This document shows positions 12,550 through 23,650 of a DNA stretch of 64,000 bases, piece after piece (the stretch's first letter is position 1; every line of letters begins with the position of its first letter). Under the pieces are notes generated by a model. The model saw only the letters and a list, made by a program, of their open reading frames with translations. It was not told where the DNA came from and made no database searches. The stretch spans positions 1 through 64,000 of the forward strand of contig JABYQU010000052.1 in NCBI GenBank assembly GCA_022264855.1. Direction: 5' to 3'. The translations under genes were made by a program, and so were the position numbers. The stretch is from Lenzites betulinus (lineage: Eukaryota > Basidiomycota > Agaricomycetes > Polyporales > Polyporaceae).

Positions 12550-12768
12550 GCTGTCTCGTTCTCGCACACAGACATTGCCTCCACACATAGCTTCCTCGTC
12601 TAGCTATGTCCTTGTTGTATACGCGTCGCTAACGTCTGCGGGTGGGGAGGTCGATGTGGATGGTCACTTACATGTTCCCGAGTACTTACAACGTCGTGTA
12701 GCATGCTCTGACAGCGAATAATGTATTCCTGCCGACATACAAATCGTGTGAATAAGCATGACGTCATT

Positions 12769-13053
12769 CGTCCCGCCATCGGCAGTGCCGTTGGAGAGAC
12801 ACATTGTCACATAAGATGCTGCCACTCAGGGTGTCCCGCCATCGGCAGTGCCGTTGGAGAGACACATTTATACGTCAGATGTTGCTGCTGACGGTGTCCC
12901 GCCATCGGCAGTGCCGATGCAGAGACACATTTGTACTCAATATTGTGCTGCTAACGCTGTCCCGCCATCGGCAGTGCCGTTGGAGAGACACATTTATACT
13001 CAATATCTTGCTGCTCACGCCGTCCCTCCATCGGCATCGCCGTTGGAGAGACA
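12769..13053. repeat. P1 palindrome array, 5 units of exactly 63 bp
   Basis: Units start at 12769, 12832, 12895, 12958 and 13021, each exactly 63 bp apart. Most have left inner arm ATCGGCA and right inner arm TGCCGTT, so the stem is imperfect at one position. Unlike the intron arrays, the 30-bp spacers resemble one another, so this is also a tandem repeat. It lies between the convergent 3' ends of the BAH-PHD genes. Confidence 0.9.
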
Positions 13054-13269
13054 CCTCATACCACGCACACACAGGCTCATGCCAGCAAAGCCCTTGTCAT
13101 TCATCGCACTACATCTACTCCCTATCCTTCCCTTCCCACTTTCAGACGCATATTCTTCCTCACATATCCCGTACTATTGTTGCCGTCCTGTCCTGTCGTT
13201 ACCGTCCTGTACTATCGTTACCGTTAGCTCCAACCTTCCCTTCTCTTCACAAAACCCCTCACTTACCTC

Positions 13270-14641
13270 TCAGATAATCGCCTTGCACTTCGGGCATTCG
13301 TAGCTCAACCACTCCCTCCGGTAGATACTGTCCGAGAACCAGCAGAACCACAGGTTCATCTTGTCCACATCCTGCTCCACATCCTCGTGCCGCACCTTCC
13401 GCACAAGACGCAACATCCGCCGCGCATACCCGTCAACTCCAAACCAAGGGTCCACTCCCTCAGGAAGATTCCGCCCATACCGACGCACCTCCCCCAAAAG
13501 CCCCTCGTACCGCGCCTCCCCCTCTCTGTACCCAGTCCGCTCAAGCGGGTGACGCAGGTACTCCACCACATCTCCGCTCCAAACCCAAACGGCTTCCACC
13601 GAAGCCGCTCGGGGAACCGATCCCCACTGTCCTCCCACGGAACCTCCTTCAGGCAGTCCCGGTGGTACCACCGGCAGCACTCAGCACCATCGCAGTACCG
13701 CATCGTGTGCTCCGACACACGGTACCGCTTCCCGTACTGGCACTTCTCGTGGCAGAACGACCGGCTCGCCGCAATCGACGCCTGTATAGCACTCGTTAGC
13801 ATATTCCTCTCCCTCTCCCACTCCTCGATCACTTACCGCGTCCAGCTCATATCCCCAGAACTCCCCTCGCTTCACCCAGTGGAACACATACTCCCGGTAG
13901 AACTGCTCACAGTCTTGCAGCAGCCGCATGTTCAGCGTACGGTCGTCGCACTCGTGCACCGCCGAGTACCCCTCAATCGAAATCAGCGGCACTACCCGCC
14001 GTCGCGTCGTCCGCATAAGCTCATTCCCCCCGAAGATCTTCAAAAGCTTCCGCGTCTTCCCCGGCTGGCACTGCTGCTTCCTCAGCCGCGAAAGCAGCAT
14101 CTCCACCTCCACAAAGAACTGTGCCCTTCTCTCTCAGTATCTTACTCCGCTCATCCAATACACTCACTTACCTCCTGGCACGGATCCTCCCCTTCGTGGT
14201 ACACAAACCCGAGCCGTGCCACAATCGCAACGTCCACCCCCTCGTCGTCCCGGTCAGGCACCATATTCGCCTCCTGCTCAGGGGTGAGCTCCCAGTCATG
14301 CGGTCGGCGGATAATGCACACACTAGAAAACATTCAGATTCATTAGCCTCGCAGTTCACAACAACGACTCCCTCCACATCCTCCTCCCCTCCACTTACTG
14401 GGTCCCACTCCGGATCGGCATCTCCATCTTCCCTTCCTTGTGTCGCACTACATCACTCCCATTAGTATCCTATATCCACTTTCAATACTCCATTCCACTT
14501 ACTGTACGCCACATCTACAGGCCGCACCTTCCCCCACTCCTCCGCGTACTCCGTCCAGTCTGCGTTCTGCTTTCTCGGGTACCGCGACGATTCCCGCCCA
14601 ATGCACTGCCAGCTGATGTGGTTACATCGAGGGCTTGGCAT
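13270..14641 (-). pseudogene. BAH-PHD2-A: BAH-PHD-like chromatin reader, frameshifted
   Basis: Proposed start at 14641; exons about 14641-14503, 14436-14399, 14329-14172, 14118-13837 and 13781-13270. The middle exons show a BAH-like pattern: VDVAIVARLGFVYH, then FFVEVEML, then NELMRTTRRRVVPL followed by IEGYSAVHE. The last exon has C-x3-C ... C-x3-C ... WYHRDC, a PHD-like finger, and ends in YECPKC. In this copy one G is missing near 13,563 relative to the copies at 21,668 and 39,047, shifting the frame between GAEMWW and YLRHPLE. The 5' splice pattern (exons 1-3) does not phase perfectly and is tentative. It resembles the architecture of fungal BAH-PHD Polycomb-reader proteins; orthology is not claimed. 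Confidence 0.55.
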
Positions 14642-15206
14642 TGTTCGGAGTTGATGGGTGTGTGAACGGAGTGTAAGAATAGATCGTGCACACAATGGTA
14701 CAAAGAGAACCTTGCTCAACAGCCGCAGCTCCATTTTTATACCAACATACACGTGCTTGCACTGCATATCCTTATGTAAAGACTTATGTAAAGACTTATG
14801 TAAAGACATGTCAAAACACAGCAGGTCCATTGCCATATCTGAACACCTGTGACGTCATACCATTCCCGCTCTCCATATCTCCCCTGGGACGCGTCTCTCC
14901 ATCGGCACTGCCGATGCTGGGACACCATCAAGTCCAGGTATAATGCTGTCCCAGCATCGGCAATGCCGTTGGAGAGACTCCATACCCACCCTTAACCGCC
15001 CGTCTCTCTATCGGCAATGCCGATGGAGAGACACCTCCAGCACTTGTTATAACACACATTTCACCATATATCACATCATGTTTTTGGCCCTCTTTTCCCT
15101 GTTTCTATCCTCCCCCTGCCTTAACCTCTGCTTTAACCCCCAGTTTGGCCAAATCCTACCCCGACCCTGCCCTAACCCCCACCAGGGTTACAAAAAGAGA
15201 CATTTA
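14642..15206. repeat. P1 units, 12-bp tandem repeat and shared tail (copy A)
   Basis: It contains about three copies of a 12-bp repeat TTATGTAAAGAC (roughly 14,771-14,806), then three P1 palindromes starting at 14892, 14947 and 15001 (pitch 54-55), then a C-rich tail (about 15,077-15,206) with telomere-like CCCTAAC words ending in gagacattta. The same tail ends copies B (23,604) and C (40,983). No gene is seen here other than the 5' end of BAH-PHD2-A. Confidence 0.8.
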
Positions 15207-15274
15207 ATTGTACCGAAAGCGACCCCGAAGCTGGAGAATTCTACCGCCCCAGCCGCCGCCGCCGCCTGCAATGA
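15207..15274 (+). pseudogene. Remnant of the last exon of L
   Basis: These 68 bp are identical to 32,589-32,656, the final part of L-right exon 8 including its TGA stop (15272-15274). They directly follow the shared tail. The rest of L is absent, so this is a 3' fragment carried at the edge of the duplicated block. Confidence 0.9.
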
Positions 15275-15582
15275 ATTCTTTTGCGCTACATCTCCTATGG
15301 ACGTGTATATAACTTCCTATCCCTAATGCCTCACCCTACGTATTTGCTCTCTTCTCAATTGCCCTGTGTCCCTGTCGTCATCTGCCATTGCTCCCATATA
15401 GTGCTAGAATGTCTGCCGTGATCATAAATACAATAATGAGTGTGTCATTTAACCACCATATATTTCATCCACCCGTTCCTGTGAATGCGTCTTACTAGGG
15501 CCGAGACGGTGTAAGCCGCACACCCCGTGTCCGCGGCGATGCGCAGCCACGGACACGTCTTCCATGTACCCTTGCGCGAGGC

Positions 15583-16083
15583 GGGTCCACGCACCTGCGC
15601 GGCCGTGGACGAGACCCTCCGGCACGTCGCGCGCCCCGCGGCTGCGCATGTGCGCGGCCGCGGCGTGTCCACTCCGATACATCGAGCGACCCGCGGCTGC
15701 GCAGGTGCGCGGCCGCGGCTCGTATCCTCCAGGCTGTCGAGCGTCCCGCGGCCGCGCAGGTGCGCGGCCGCGGGAGAGACCCTCCGGCACATCGCGCGCG
15801 CCGCGGCTGCGCAAGTGCGCAGCCGCGGCGCGTCACCTCAAGTGCATCCGACGCCCCGCGGCCGCGCACCTGCGCGGCCGCGGGCGAGACCCTCCGCCAC
15901 ATTGGACGCCCCGTGGCCGCGCACGAGACCCCACGGCACGTGGCGCGCCCCGCGGCTGCGCAAGTGCGCGGCCGCGGACGAGACCCTCGGGCACGTCGCG
16001 CGCCCCGCCGCGAACCTCGGCGGTCACGGCCCGTTGGCCCGGCACGTCGCGTGACCCGCCCCTCCGCCCCTGCGCGGCCGCGG
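15583..16083. repeat. P2 GC-rich palindrome array
   Basis: Palindromes of 28 bp (arm CCGCGGCCGCGCA, 2-nt centre, reverse-complement arm, with variants) start at 15636, 15691, 15746, 15801, 15856 and 15911, exactly 55 bp apart; the next starts at 15950 because the preceding unit lacks its right half. Centres alternate between CC, GG and NN variants. Spacers are 27 bp and partly similar. The array lies in the 3' flank of the L remnant. ORFs rich in RGRAPARPR-like text here are artefacts of the repeat. Confidence 0.92.
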
Positions 16084-16600
16084 AGGAGATCAGCCGGCAT
16101 CTCGCGCGACCTGCGGCTGCGGCCTGTACCCCCAGCACATCGTACATTCCTGCATGTGTTCAACATATCATGAAATAATCATATCCACATGATGTATCGT
16201 AGGATTCAATCCACACCCGCCCTTGGAATGCTGTAGGAAGTGTAAATGGAACGCAAGAGTAGGTACGCAGCTGGTGTTCAGCAATCTTTGCGCCGCCTTT
16301 GCGCCGTCTGCATCGATCGCTCTGCCCTCACCACTTCAATGTCGTGGGACGGAGCGTTGGCGCATGCACTGAATGATCGTCTACCTCTGCAGCACCCGCT
16401 GGAGGAGGAGTGGCGGCTAGCGCTGTAGTCGGGTCCACACATCCCAAATCTATACTTGGGACAACTTACAGTTCGATCTGCAACCTTAACTTGGCCATGG
16501 GAAAGGGAGGCGATCACTCATCGGACGGTGTCGCTATCGCCAGCGGTCTCTCGTCGACGGCATCGCACCGACACCCTTGTCCGCCTACCTGCTTGCCAGA

Positions 16601-18432
16601 ATGGCCCTCTCCCGCGACGCTGTGCTGAGCATGCAGGCCTCATTTATCTCTCTGTCCAAATTCAGCGACGAATTTGTCAAGTGCACCAACCCGCACCTCA
16701 CGGGCTGGTTCCAGGAGATGCAGCGCATTCTGGTGCGTTAATTTTCACGCACACTCACATAAAGCACAACTAACATGTTTCTTAGAACTTGGTCGGGTAC
16801 ACACCCAATTCCGACGTCGTTTTCGAACGGTTCTTTCGCCGCCACCTCGAGTTCAACGACGACCGAGCGATGGCCAGCCGCTTTATGGAGGAATACGTCC
16901 GCCTCACCCGGCCGAACGGAAAGAAGCTCTATGCGGACGCCCTCGAAGAGGCAAACCGCAAGCACGACGAGGTGGTGATGCGGGCGACCGAGGCGCGTGA
17001 GCTCTTCCAGAGGGAGTTCACGCCGGACAGCCAAGCCCGGCTCGTGCAGGCCGATCGTCGTGTGGTGCTCGCAAAGGACGAAGCCGTTGTCGCCGGCCTC
17101 AACTTCAGGGACTTCACCGCGCAATGTGAGTATACACGATCCCGCAGCTTCACCCGATATTGACACTGTCCCTGTCCGCCAGTCGATCGTCACATCGCCG
17201 CCGGCTCTTACCGCGAGTGGGGGACTCGCCGCGCCATCCCTGCGATGAGCCAGTGGAAGGCGGGCACTGGCGCAATCGCCTTTCTTCACGCTAACTTCGC
17301 GGTAAGCTCCTGTTCTTCATGTACGCGCTCACCATGCTGAGCTCCACAGTGTACGGTGTGCACAAACACGTCCACCATGTCAGCGCGCTGTGTCCTCGAC
17401 GCAGGACGAGGCCGCTGCTCGGAGTGCGGTGCAGCGCACAGGGGCTGCGACTGGCACGGAATTACGCTGTCGGGTCAGGTCTTCGGTAAGTGTACACTCC
17501 TCCGCTCTTGTTCTCTGCTTACACCACTTCAAGACTCCTCCGGCCGCACCGCCGCATGGTACAACGGCCTCGGCTTCACGGTACCCCAACACCAGTACTC
17601 GCAACGGCGCCTCCAGGACATCTTCCGGGCCATCGCGGACGCCACGAAGACGCTGGTGAGCCACCCTTTCATGCTCAACACCGTCCACCTCCACACCCAG
17701 AACGGCGGCATCAAAGGCGAGGCAACGACATGGTCCGCAGAGGCCATCGCCGCCGTGAAGGCGCTCGGGTACGAAGTGCATCAAGAGCTCCTCGCGCTGC
17801 CCACCATCGTCCTCCCCCACAACCACACGTTCGGTCCGGTTACTGGCCCCCCCCTTCCACCAGCGGAGTTGCTGACGAGCCCCACGCCGCAGCGCTCGAC
17901 TGGCTCCATCGAGCCATTTGAGCCGACGGGCCTCCTTGGCCTTGGATCCACAGCATCCCCGCCCGCCGTCGGCCCGTCCTCCTCTACCCGCACCGCTGCT
18001 CTCTCCGGGAGCGTCGCGGCCACCTCCCCTGCCACCCGCTCTGCCGCCGCCCCTGCTGCCCGTTCCGCCGCCCCCGCCCCCGCCCCCGTCGCCGCCGCCG
18101 CCTCCACCTCCACTGACATCGCCCCCGCCGCCGCTGCCATCACTTCGCCGTCCAGAGCGGCGTTGGAGAGCCGCCGCAAGGAGCTGCTCCTGCGGCTCCA
18201 TGGACTGAAAGATGAACTACAAACGACATCCGCTCGTATCACGGCAGCGTTGCTCGGATACGAGCCCGTCCCAGCCCTCATCGCCGCCCAGGAGGCCACC
18301 TTCCGTCGTGTCGCCGACACTGAGAAGGAGATCGATGAGATCCATCGCACTATTGCCATCAGACGTGCTGCTGCCGTCGGTGGCCCTGCCCAACCACGCG
18401 CCGCCCCTACCCCACGCACGTCGGGGAGATAA
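16601..18432 (+). CDS. C (copy 1): cysteine-cluster protein of unknown function
   Basis: Five exons, 16601-16732, 16786-17125, 17183-17301, 17350-17485 and 17534-18432, join in phase to give 541 residues. Residues 1-200 are helical and charged. Exon 4 encodes a cysteine cluster C-x2-C-x9-C-x8-C-x2-C-x6-C followed by DWHG, resembling small zinc-binding clusters of basidiomycete nuclear proteins. Exon 5 has a low-complexity A/P/S/T stretch and then a heptad-like helical segment (ELLLRLHGLKDELQ). Zinc and DNA or chromatin binding are inferences from the cysteine spacing alone. It lies between two P2 arrays and is transcribed toward BAH-PHD1-B. The ATG at 16601 is the first in the spliced frame. 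A second copy at 33,983 has a frameshift. Confidence 0.7.
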
Positions 18433-18978
18433 AGGACGCTTTTGGAGTCAGACATTGTGGGGAGAAGTTATATACGTTGTACTTGTATGCGAACGTGCTC
18501 TGGGCTCCAACTCCGTATGTGTAACCGCGTCGAAATGTATACCTGCATCGATATGTCTTACTACGTTGGACAGTGTACTGGTGTCGGATTGTGTAGCAGC
18601 GTCGATCACGAATATGGAATTGAATACGAATACATATGTTCTCAACACGATTTAAGTGCTAGTAGCATGATCGCCATTACAGCCACATCGCGGGTAGGCA
18701 AGCTGGACTTCGTCGCATCGGCGCGAAGATTGCTATCCCATGATGCGGAAAGCCAGCATGCTCGAACGAACCCGCATTGGCGCAAACTGGCTGACGGATG
18801 GTGGAGCTGCGCTCAGCCCATCGGGTGGGCAGTGCAGCTCCGTCGCCACTGTGCCTGAGGCCGCGCCCATGCTCCTCGGAGGCCACACGCGTGAATGTTG
18901 ACCGCCCTCCCAAGCCCGTGCCCATGAGCCTGGGCTGCCGACTCGGGGTCGCGGACCCGCGTCTGTGCGCGAGATCGT
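18433..18978. other. 3' flank of gene C, no gene seen
   Basis: No spliced or long frame of natural composition is seen. The first 250 bp are comparatively AT-rich and probably contain the gene C 3' UTR. Confidence 0.4.
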
Positions 18979-18980
18979 AC

Positions 18981-19436
18981 CCCGCGGCCGCGGGCACTTA
19001 TCCGCGTGGGAGATGGGACCCCGCGGCCGCGCACCTGCGCGGCCGCGGGACCTTACCCGAGTGTGCGCCGGACACCCGCGGCCGCGCACCTGCGCAACCG
19101 CGGGCACTTATCCGCGTGGGAGATGGGACCCCGCGGTCGCGCACCTGCGCGGCCGCGGGACCTTACCCGGGTGTGCGCCGGACACCCGCGGCCGCGGACC
19201 CGCGCCTGTGCATCACATCGTACCCCGCGGCCGCGCATGTGCGCGACCGCGGGCACTTCTCCGCGTGTCAGATCGGACCCCGCGGCCGCGCACCCCCGTG
19301 TGAGATCGGACCTCGCGGTCGCGCACCTGCGCGGAAGCGGGCACGTTCCTCTGTGTGAGCTGCGCACCAGCGGCCGCGGGAACATGGCCGCGTGTAAGCA
19401 GGCCACCCGCAGCCGCGCAAGTGCGCGACCGCGGCG
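18981..19436. repeat. P2 GC-rich palindrome array
   Basis: CCGCGG starts at 18982 (12-bp half unit), 19021, 19076 and 19131, spaced 39, 55 and 55 bp. A 39-bp step follows each 12-bp half palindrome, so the spacer stays at 27 bp. Later units are more degenerate. The spacers (for example GCACTTATCCGCGTGGGAG) differ from those of the array at 15,583. Confidence 0.9.
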
Positions 19437-20129
19437 AGCGCTTGTGTGTTAAACGCCAAGCCGTTGGCGCGTGCCTGCTTCTCACGTGTGCATCCGAACC
19501 CGCGCGCCTGCCCGGCCCCAGGCGGGTGCGTGTTTGGCAACGGTGTCCGCGTCCGCACAGGTGCACGGTTTCCAGAACATGCAGAGTATAATCACCCATT
19601 CTACTCCCCCTCCGTCCCCTTCCAAGTTTCGACCCACCCATACAGGCTGACCCGAAACATTTTTTCGGTAAGTCACTTGGGCAAAGCCGCACACCAATCC
19701 CTACCCTGCGCCCATTTTACTTATCTGCATGCATCGTCCATCCGTTCTTCATAGGACCTTTGATAGTTATTATACAGTAATATCATTATCTACATGTTCC
19801 GCCGCCCTGCTGTCTACTATAGTAAGCCAAGGCAGCCGACAACACAGGCACTAATAACCCTGCGTGTCACGCTCCTCCTTGGGCAATATGCTACTTATAC
19901 ATTTCTACCCTTTGGATATATCTATAGGGAATGGGCAGGGAGGGTGCTGTGCTTCTAGTGAACAGCGCAGCCTGCAGGCAGGCATCTGAGACATCGCCAT
20001 CACAAAGTGGCTGAACCATCACAAAGTGGCTGCCCATCACGGTTTTGCCGCCCATCCATCAGCGCTTAACCTAGCCCCCCCGCGCTTAGCCTCTCCCTAA
20101 CCCTCACCCACTCGACTTTTGCCCCTGTG
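19437..20129. other. Noncoding stretch upstream of BAH-PHD1-B
   Basis: No gene is recognised. There is a short direct duplication of ATCACAAAGTGGCTG (about 19,998-20,032). The last 90 bp are C-rich with CTTAACC and CCCTAACCC words similar in style to the shared tail. Homology to copy A begins at 20,129, exactly at the 5' splice site that ends exon 3 of BAH-PHD1-A. Confidence 0.5.
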
Positions 20130-21009
20130 TATGTCTCCTTCCTCCCTATTCCTATTCCCAATCTCACATCCCCTACAGGTCCTCGCTTTCGCCTACCCCT
20201 GCATCTTCACCCAGGACTTCCTCACCACCTACACCCCAGAGCAGCTCCCCTCGGACGTCCACAACACCCTCGTCCACAACGAGCTCCTCATCACATACCC
20301 GCCCTCCCTTATCCCCGTATCACACTTCACCTCCCAGATCACAGTAAACCTCATGGACGACTCCTCCATCTCCCTCCAGCCCACAGACGGCTCCGCGCCC
20401 CTCGTCCGTCTCAACCACTTCTACCACCTCAACAAGGCCGGCCTCCACCCCGACCTCCCTCACAGCCACTGGGGCACCGCCTCCGTACGTCCACTCACAT
20501 CCCCGCTCCACTTGCCCTTGCCCTTTCTCACCACTCTCACACAGTTCTACACCTCCCCCTTCTGCAACGAGACTTGCGCACACGAAAACATCTACCACCC
20601 CGCCACAGACATCGCCCGCTTCTGCTATTTCTGCAGCCAGTGGTTCCACATCACCTGCCTCTCCCCCATCCCCGTCTCCGCCGTAAACCGCCTCCTCTGC
20701 CACCAGCTCCGTTGGAGGCCCCAAAACTGGCCCAGCCCCTCACAGGATGACCTCATCTGGTGGACCCTCGTCACCTGCCCCATCCAGCGCGCTCCCCTCA
20801 TCGACAGCAACGGCCACCGCTACCCCTACTCCTTTGAGGCATACTTGTATTTTATACACTCCTTCCACTTCTACAACGACTGCTCGCCCCCTCCCGCCAT
20901 GCACCAGTGGCTCGCCCTCGTCCGCTTCCCCCCCGTACCCGTCCATATCCTCCAGTATGCCCCATACGCCGTCCGCTACCGCTGCTCCACATGCTTCGCC
21001 TGCATCTGA
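20130..21009 (+). pseudogene. BAH-PHD1-B: 5'-truncated copy
   Basis: It retains the intron plus exon 4 (20179-20484) and exon 5 (20545-21009) of BAH-PHD1; exons 1-3 are missing. Unlike copy A, the remaining frame is open throughout, including NTLVHNELLI, the C-x3-C/WFHITC finger and the terminal YRCSTCFACI. Use of a new upstream start would be needed for expression; the donor-like GTATGT at the boundary is kept, so splicing from a new upstream exon is conceivable but unproven. Confidence 0.65.
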
Positions 21010-21229
21010 GCTGTCTCGTTCTCGCACACAGACATTGCCTCCACACATAGCTTCCCTCGTCTAGCTATGTCCTTGTTGTATACGCGTCGCTAACGTCTGC
21101 GGGTGGGGAGGTCAATGTGGATGATCGCTTACATGTTTCCGAGTACTTACAACGTCGTGTAGCATGCTCTGACAGCGAATAATGTATTCCTGCCGACATA
21201 CAACTCGTGTGAATAAGCATGACGTCATT

Positions 21230-21451
21230 CGTCCCGCCATCGGCAGTGCCGTTGGAGAGACACATTGTCACATAAGATGCTGCCACTCAGGGTGTCCCGC
21301 CATCGGCATTGCCGTTGGAGAGACGCGTTTACACGTGAGATGTTGCTCCTGACGGTGTCCCGCCATCGGCATCGCCGTTGGAGAGACACATTTATACTCA
21401 ATATGTTGCTGCTCACGCTGTCCCTCCATCGGCATTGCCGTTGGAGAGACA
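21230..21451. repeat. P1 palindrome array, 4 units of 63 bp
   Basis: Units start at 21230, 21293, 21356 and 21419, exactly 63 bp apart. This is the counterpart of the five-unit array at 12,769, with one unit fewer. It lies between the convergent BAH-PHD1-B and BAH-PHD2-B. Confidence 0.9.
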
Positions 21452-21667
21452 CCTCATACCACGCACACACAGGCTCATGCCAGCAAAGTCCCTTGTCATT
21501 CATCGCACTACATCTACTCCCTATCATTCCCTCCCACTTTCAGACTTTTACTCTTCCACACATATCCCGTACTATTGTTGCCGTCCTGTCCTGTCGTTAC
21601 CGTCCTGTACTATCGTTACCGTTAGCTCCAACCTTCCCTTCTCGTCACAAAACCCCTCACTTACCTC

Positions 21668-23039
21668 TCAGATAATCGCGTTGCACTTCGGGCATTCGTA
21701 GCTCAACCACTCCCTCCGGTAGATACTGTCCGAGAACCAGCAGAACCACAGGTTCATCTTGTCCACATCCTGCTCCACGTCCTCGTGCCGCACCTTCCGC
21801 ACAAGACGCAACATCCGCCGCGCATACCCCTCAACTCCCCACCAAGGGTCCACTCCCTCAGGAAGATTCCGCCCATACCGACGCACCTCCCCCAAAAACC
21901 CCTCGTACCGCGCCTCACCCTCACTGTACCCAGTCCGCTCAAGCGGGTGACGCAGGTACTGCCACCACATCTCCGCTCCAAACCCAAACGGCTTCCACCG
22001 AAGCCGCTCGGGGAACCGATCCCCACTGTCCTCCCACGGAACCTCCTTCAGGCAGTCCCGGTGGTACCACCGGCAGCACTCAGCACCATCGCAGTACCGC
22101 ATCGTGTGCTCCGACACACGGTACCGCTTCCCGTACTGGCACTTCTCGTGGCAGAACGACCGGCTCGCCGCAATCGACGCCTGTATAGCACTCGTTAGCA
22201 TATTCCTCTCCCTCTCCCACTCCTCGATCACTTACCGCGTCCAGCTCATATCCCCAGAACTCCCCTCGCTTCACCCAGTGGAACACATACTCCCGGTAGA
22301 ACTGCTCACAGTCTTGCAGCAGCCGCATGTTCAGCGTACGGTCGTCGCACTCGTGCACCGCCGAGTACCCCTCAATCGAAATCAGCGGCACTACCCGCCG
22401 TCGCGTCGTCCGCATAAGCTCATTCCCCCGAAGATCTTCAAAAGCTTCCGCGTCTTCCCCGGCTGGCACTGCTGCTTCCTCAGCCGCGAAAGCAGCATCT
22501 CCACCTCCACAAAGAACTGTGCCCTTCTCTCTCAGTATCTTACTCCGCTCATCCAATACACTCACTTACCTCCTGGCACGGATCCTCCCCTTCGTGGTAC
22601 ACAAACCCGAGCCGTGCCACAATCGCAACGTCCACCCCCTCGTCGTCCCGGTCAGGCACCATGTTCGCCTCCTGCTCAGGGGTGAGCTCCCAGCCATGCG
22701 GTCGGCGGATAATGCACACACTAGAAAACATTCAGATTCATTAGCATCGCAGTTCACAACAACAACTCCCTCCACATCCTCCTCCCCTCCACTTACTGGG
22801 TCCCACTCCGGATCGGCATCTCCATCTTCCCTTCCTTGTGTCGCACTACATCACTCCCATTAGTATCCTATATCCACTTTCAATACTCCATTCCACTTAC
22901 TGTACGCCACATCTACAGGCCGCACCTTCCCCCACTCCTCCGCGTACTCCGTCCAGTCTGCGTTCTGCTTTCTCGGGTACCGCGACGATTCCCGCCCAAT
23001 GCACTGCCAGCTGATGTGGTTACATCGAGGGCTTGGCAT
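21668..23039 (-). pseudogene. BAH-PHD2-B: second copy, different frameshift
   Basis: It is collinear with BAH-PHD2-A (start 23039, stop at 21668). The last exon, broken in copy A, is open here (GAEMWWQYLRHPLERTG). In its place exon 4 lacks one C of a C run near 22,425, which breaks the frame before the NELM segment. BAH-like and PHD-like features are as in copy A. Confidence 0.6.
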
Positions 23040-23605
23040 TGTTCGGAGTTGATGGGTGTGTGAACAGAGTGTAAGAATAGATCGTGCACACAATGGTACA
23101 AAGAGAACCTTGCTCAACAGCCGCAGCTCCATTTTTATACCAACATACACGTGCTTGCACTGCATATCCTTATGTAAAGACTTATGTAAAGACTTATGTA
23201 AAGACATGTCAAAACACAGCAGGTCCATTGCCATATCTAAACACCTGTGACGTCATACCATTCCCGCTCTCCATCTCTCCCCTGGGACGCGTCTCTCCAT
23301 CGGCATTGCCGATGGTGGGACACCATCACGTCCACGTATGATCCTGTCCCAGCATCGGCAATGCCGTTGGAGAGACTCCATACCCACCCTTAACCGCCCG
23401 TCTCTCCATCGGCAATGCCGATGGAGAGACACCTCCAGCACTTGCTATAACACACATTCCCCCATATATCACATCATGTTTTTGGCCCTCTTTTCCCCGT
23501 TTCTATCCTCCCCCTGCCTTAACCTCTGCTTTAACCCCCAGTTTGGCCAAATCCTACCCCGACCCTGCCCTAACCCCCACCAGGGTTACAAAAAGAGACA
23601 TTTAA
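23040..23605. repeat. P1 units and shared tail (copy B)
   Basis: It contains the 12-bp TTATGTAAAGAC repeat, three P1 palindromes (about 23,290-23,433) and the C-rich tail ending gagacattta at 23,604. The sequence after it is the intron end of gene P, unrelated to what follows the same tail at 15,206 and 40,983. Confidence 0.8.
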
Positions 23606-23650
23606 TGGCCTGTCATATGTACTTACGGGATCCGCTGTGTTGCGCTACAG

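Larger units (their letters stand above)
15207..23605. repeat. Large direct repeat, first copy (8.4 kb)
   Basis: This block recurs at 32,589-40,984, offset 17,382 bp at its left end and 17,379 bp at its right end. It carries the L remnant, gene C, two P2 arrays, BAH-PHD1-B and BAH-PHD2-B. Differences I can see are mostly single-base length changes in homopolymers (for example near 18,065, 18,692, 20,930, 21,895 and 22,425) and a few substitutions near the right end. The left edge joins the shared tail here and coding sequence of L in the second copy. Confidence 0.92.

Noticed and set aside
10554..12590. A 678-residue H/P/R/L-rich ORF across the divergent region and BAH-PHD1-A
   Set aside because: It reads the C-rich DNA in the wrong frame, runs through introns, and its composition is an artefact; the spliced BAH-PHD frame explains the region better.
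15077..15206. Helitron 3' end
   Set aside because: The shared tail has no CTRR end and no clear hairpin close to it, and no Rep/helicase is seen, so I describe it only as a shared terminus.
15077..15206. True telomere repeats
   Set aside because: CCCTAAC words are isolated and degenerate, not a tandem TTAGGG tract.
15445..16178. Long ORFs on both strands rich in R, G, A and P over the P2 arrays
   Set aside because: They are produced by the GC-rich palindromes in every frame and on both strands; there are no splice sites or natural composition.
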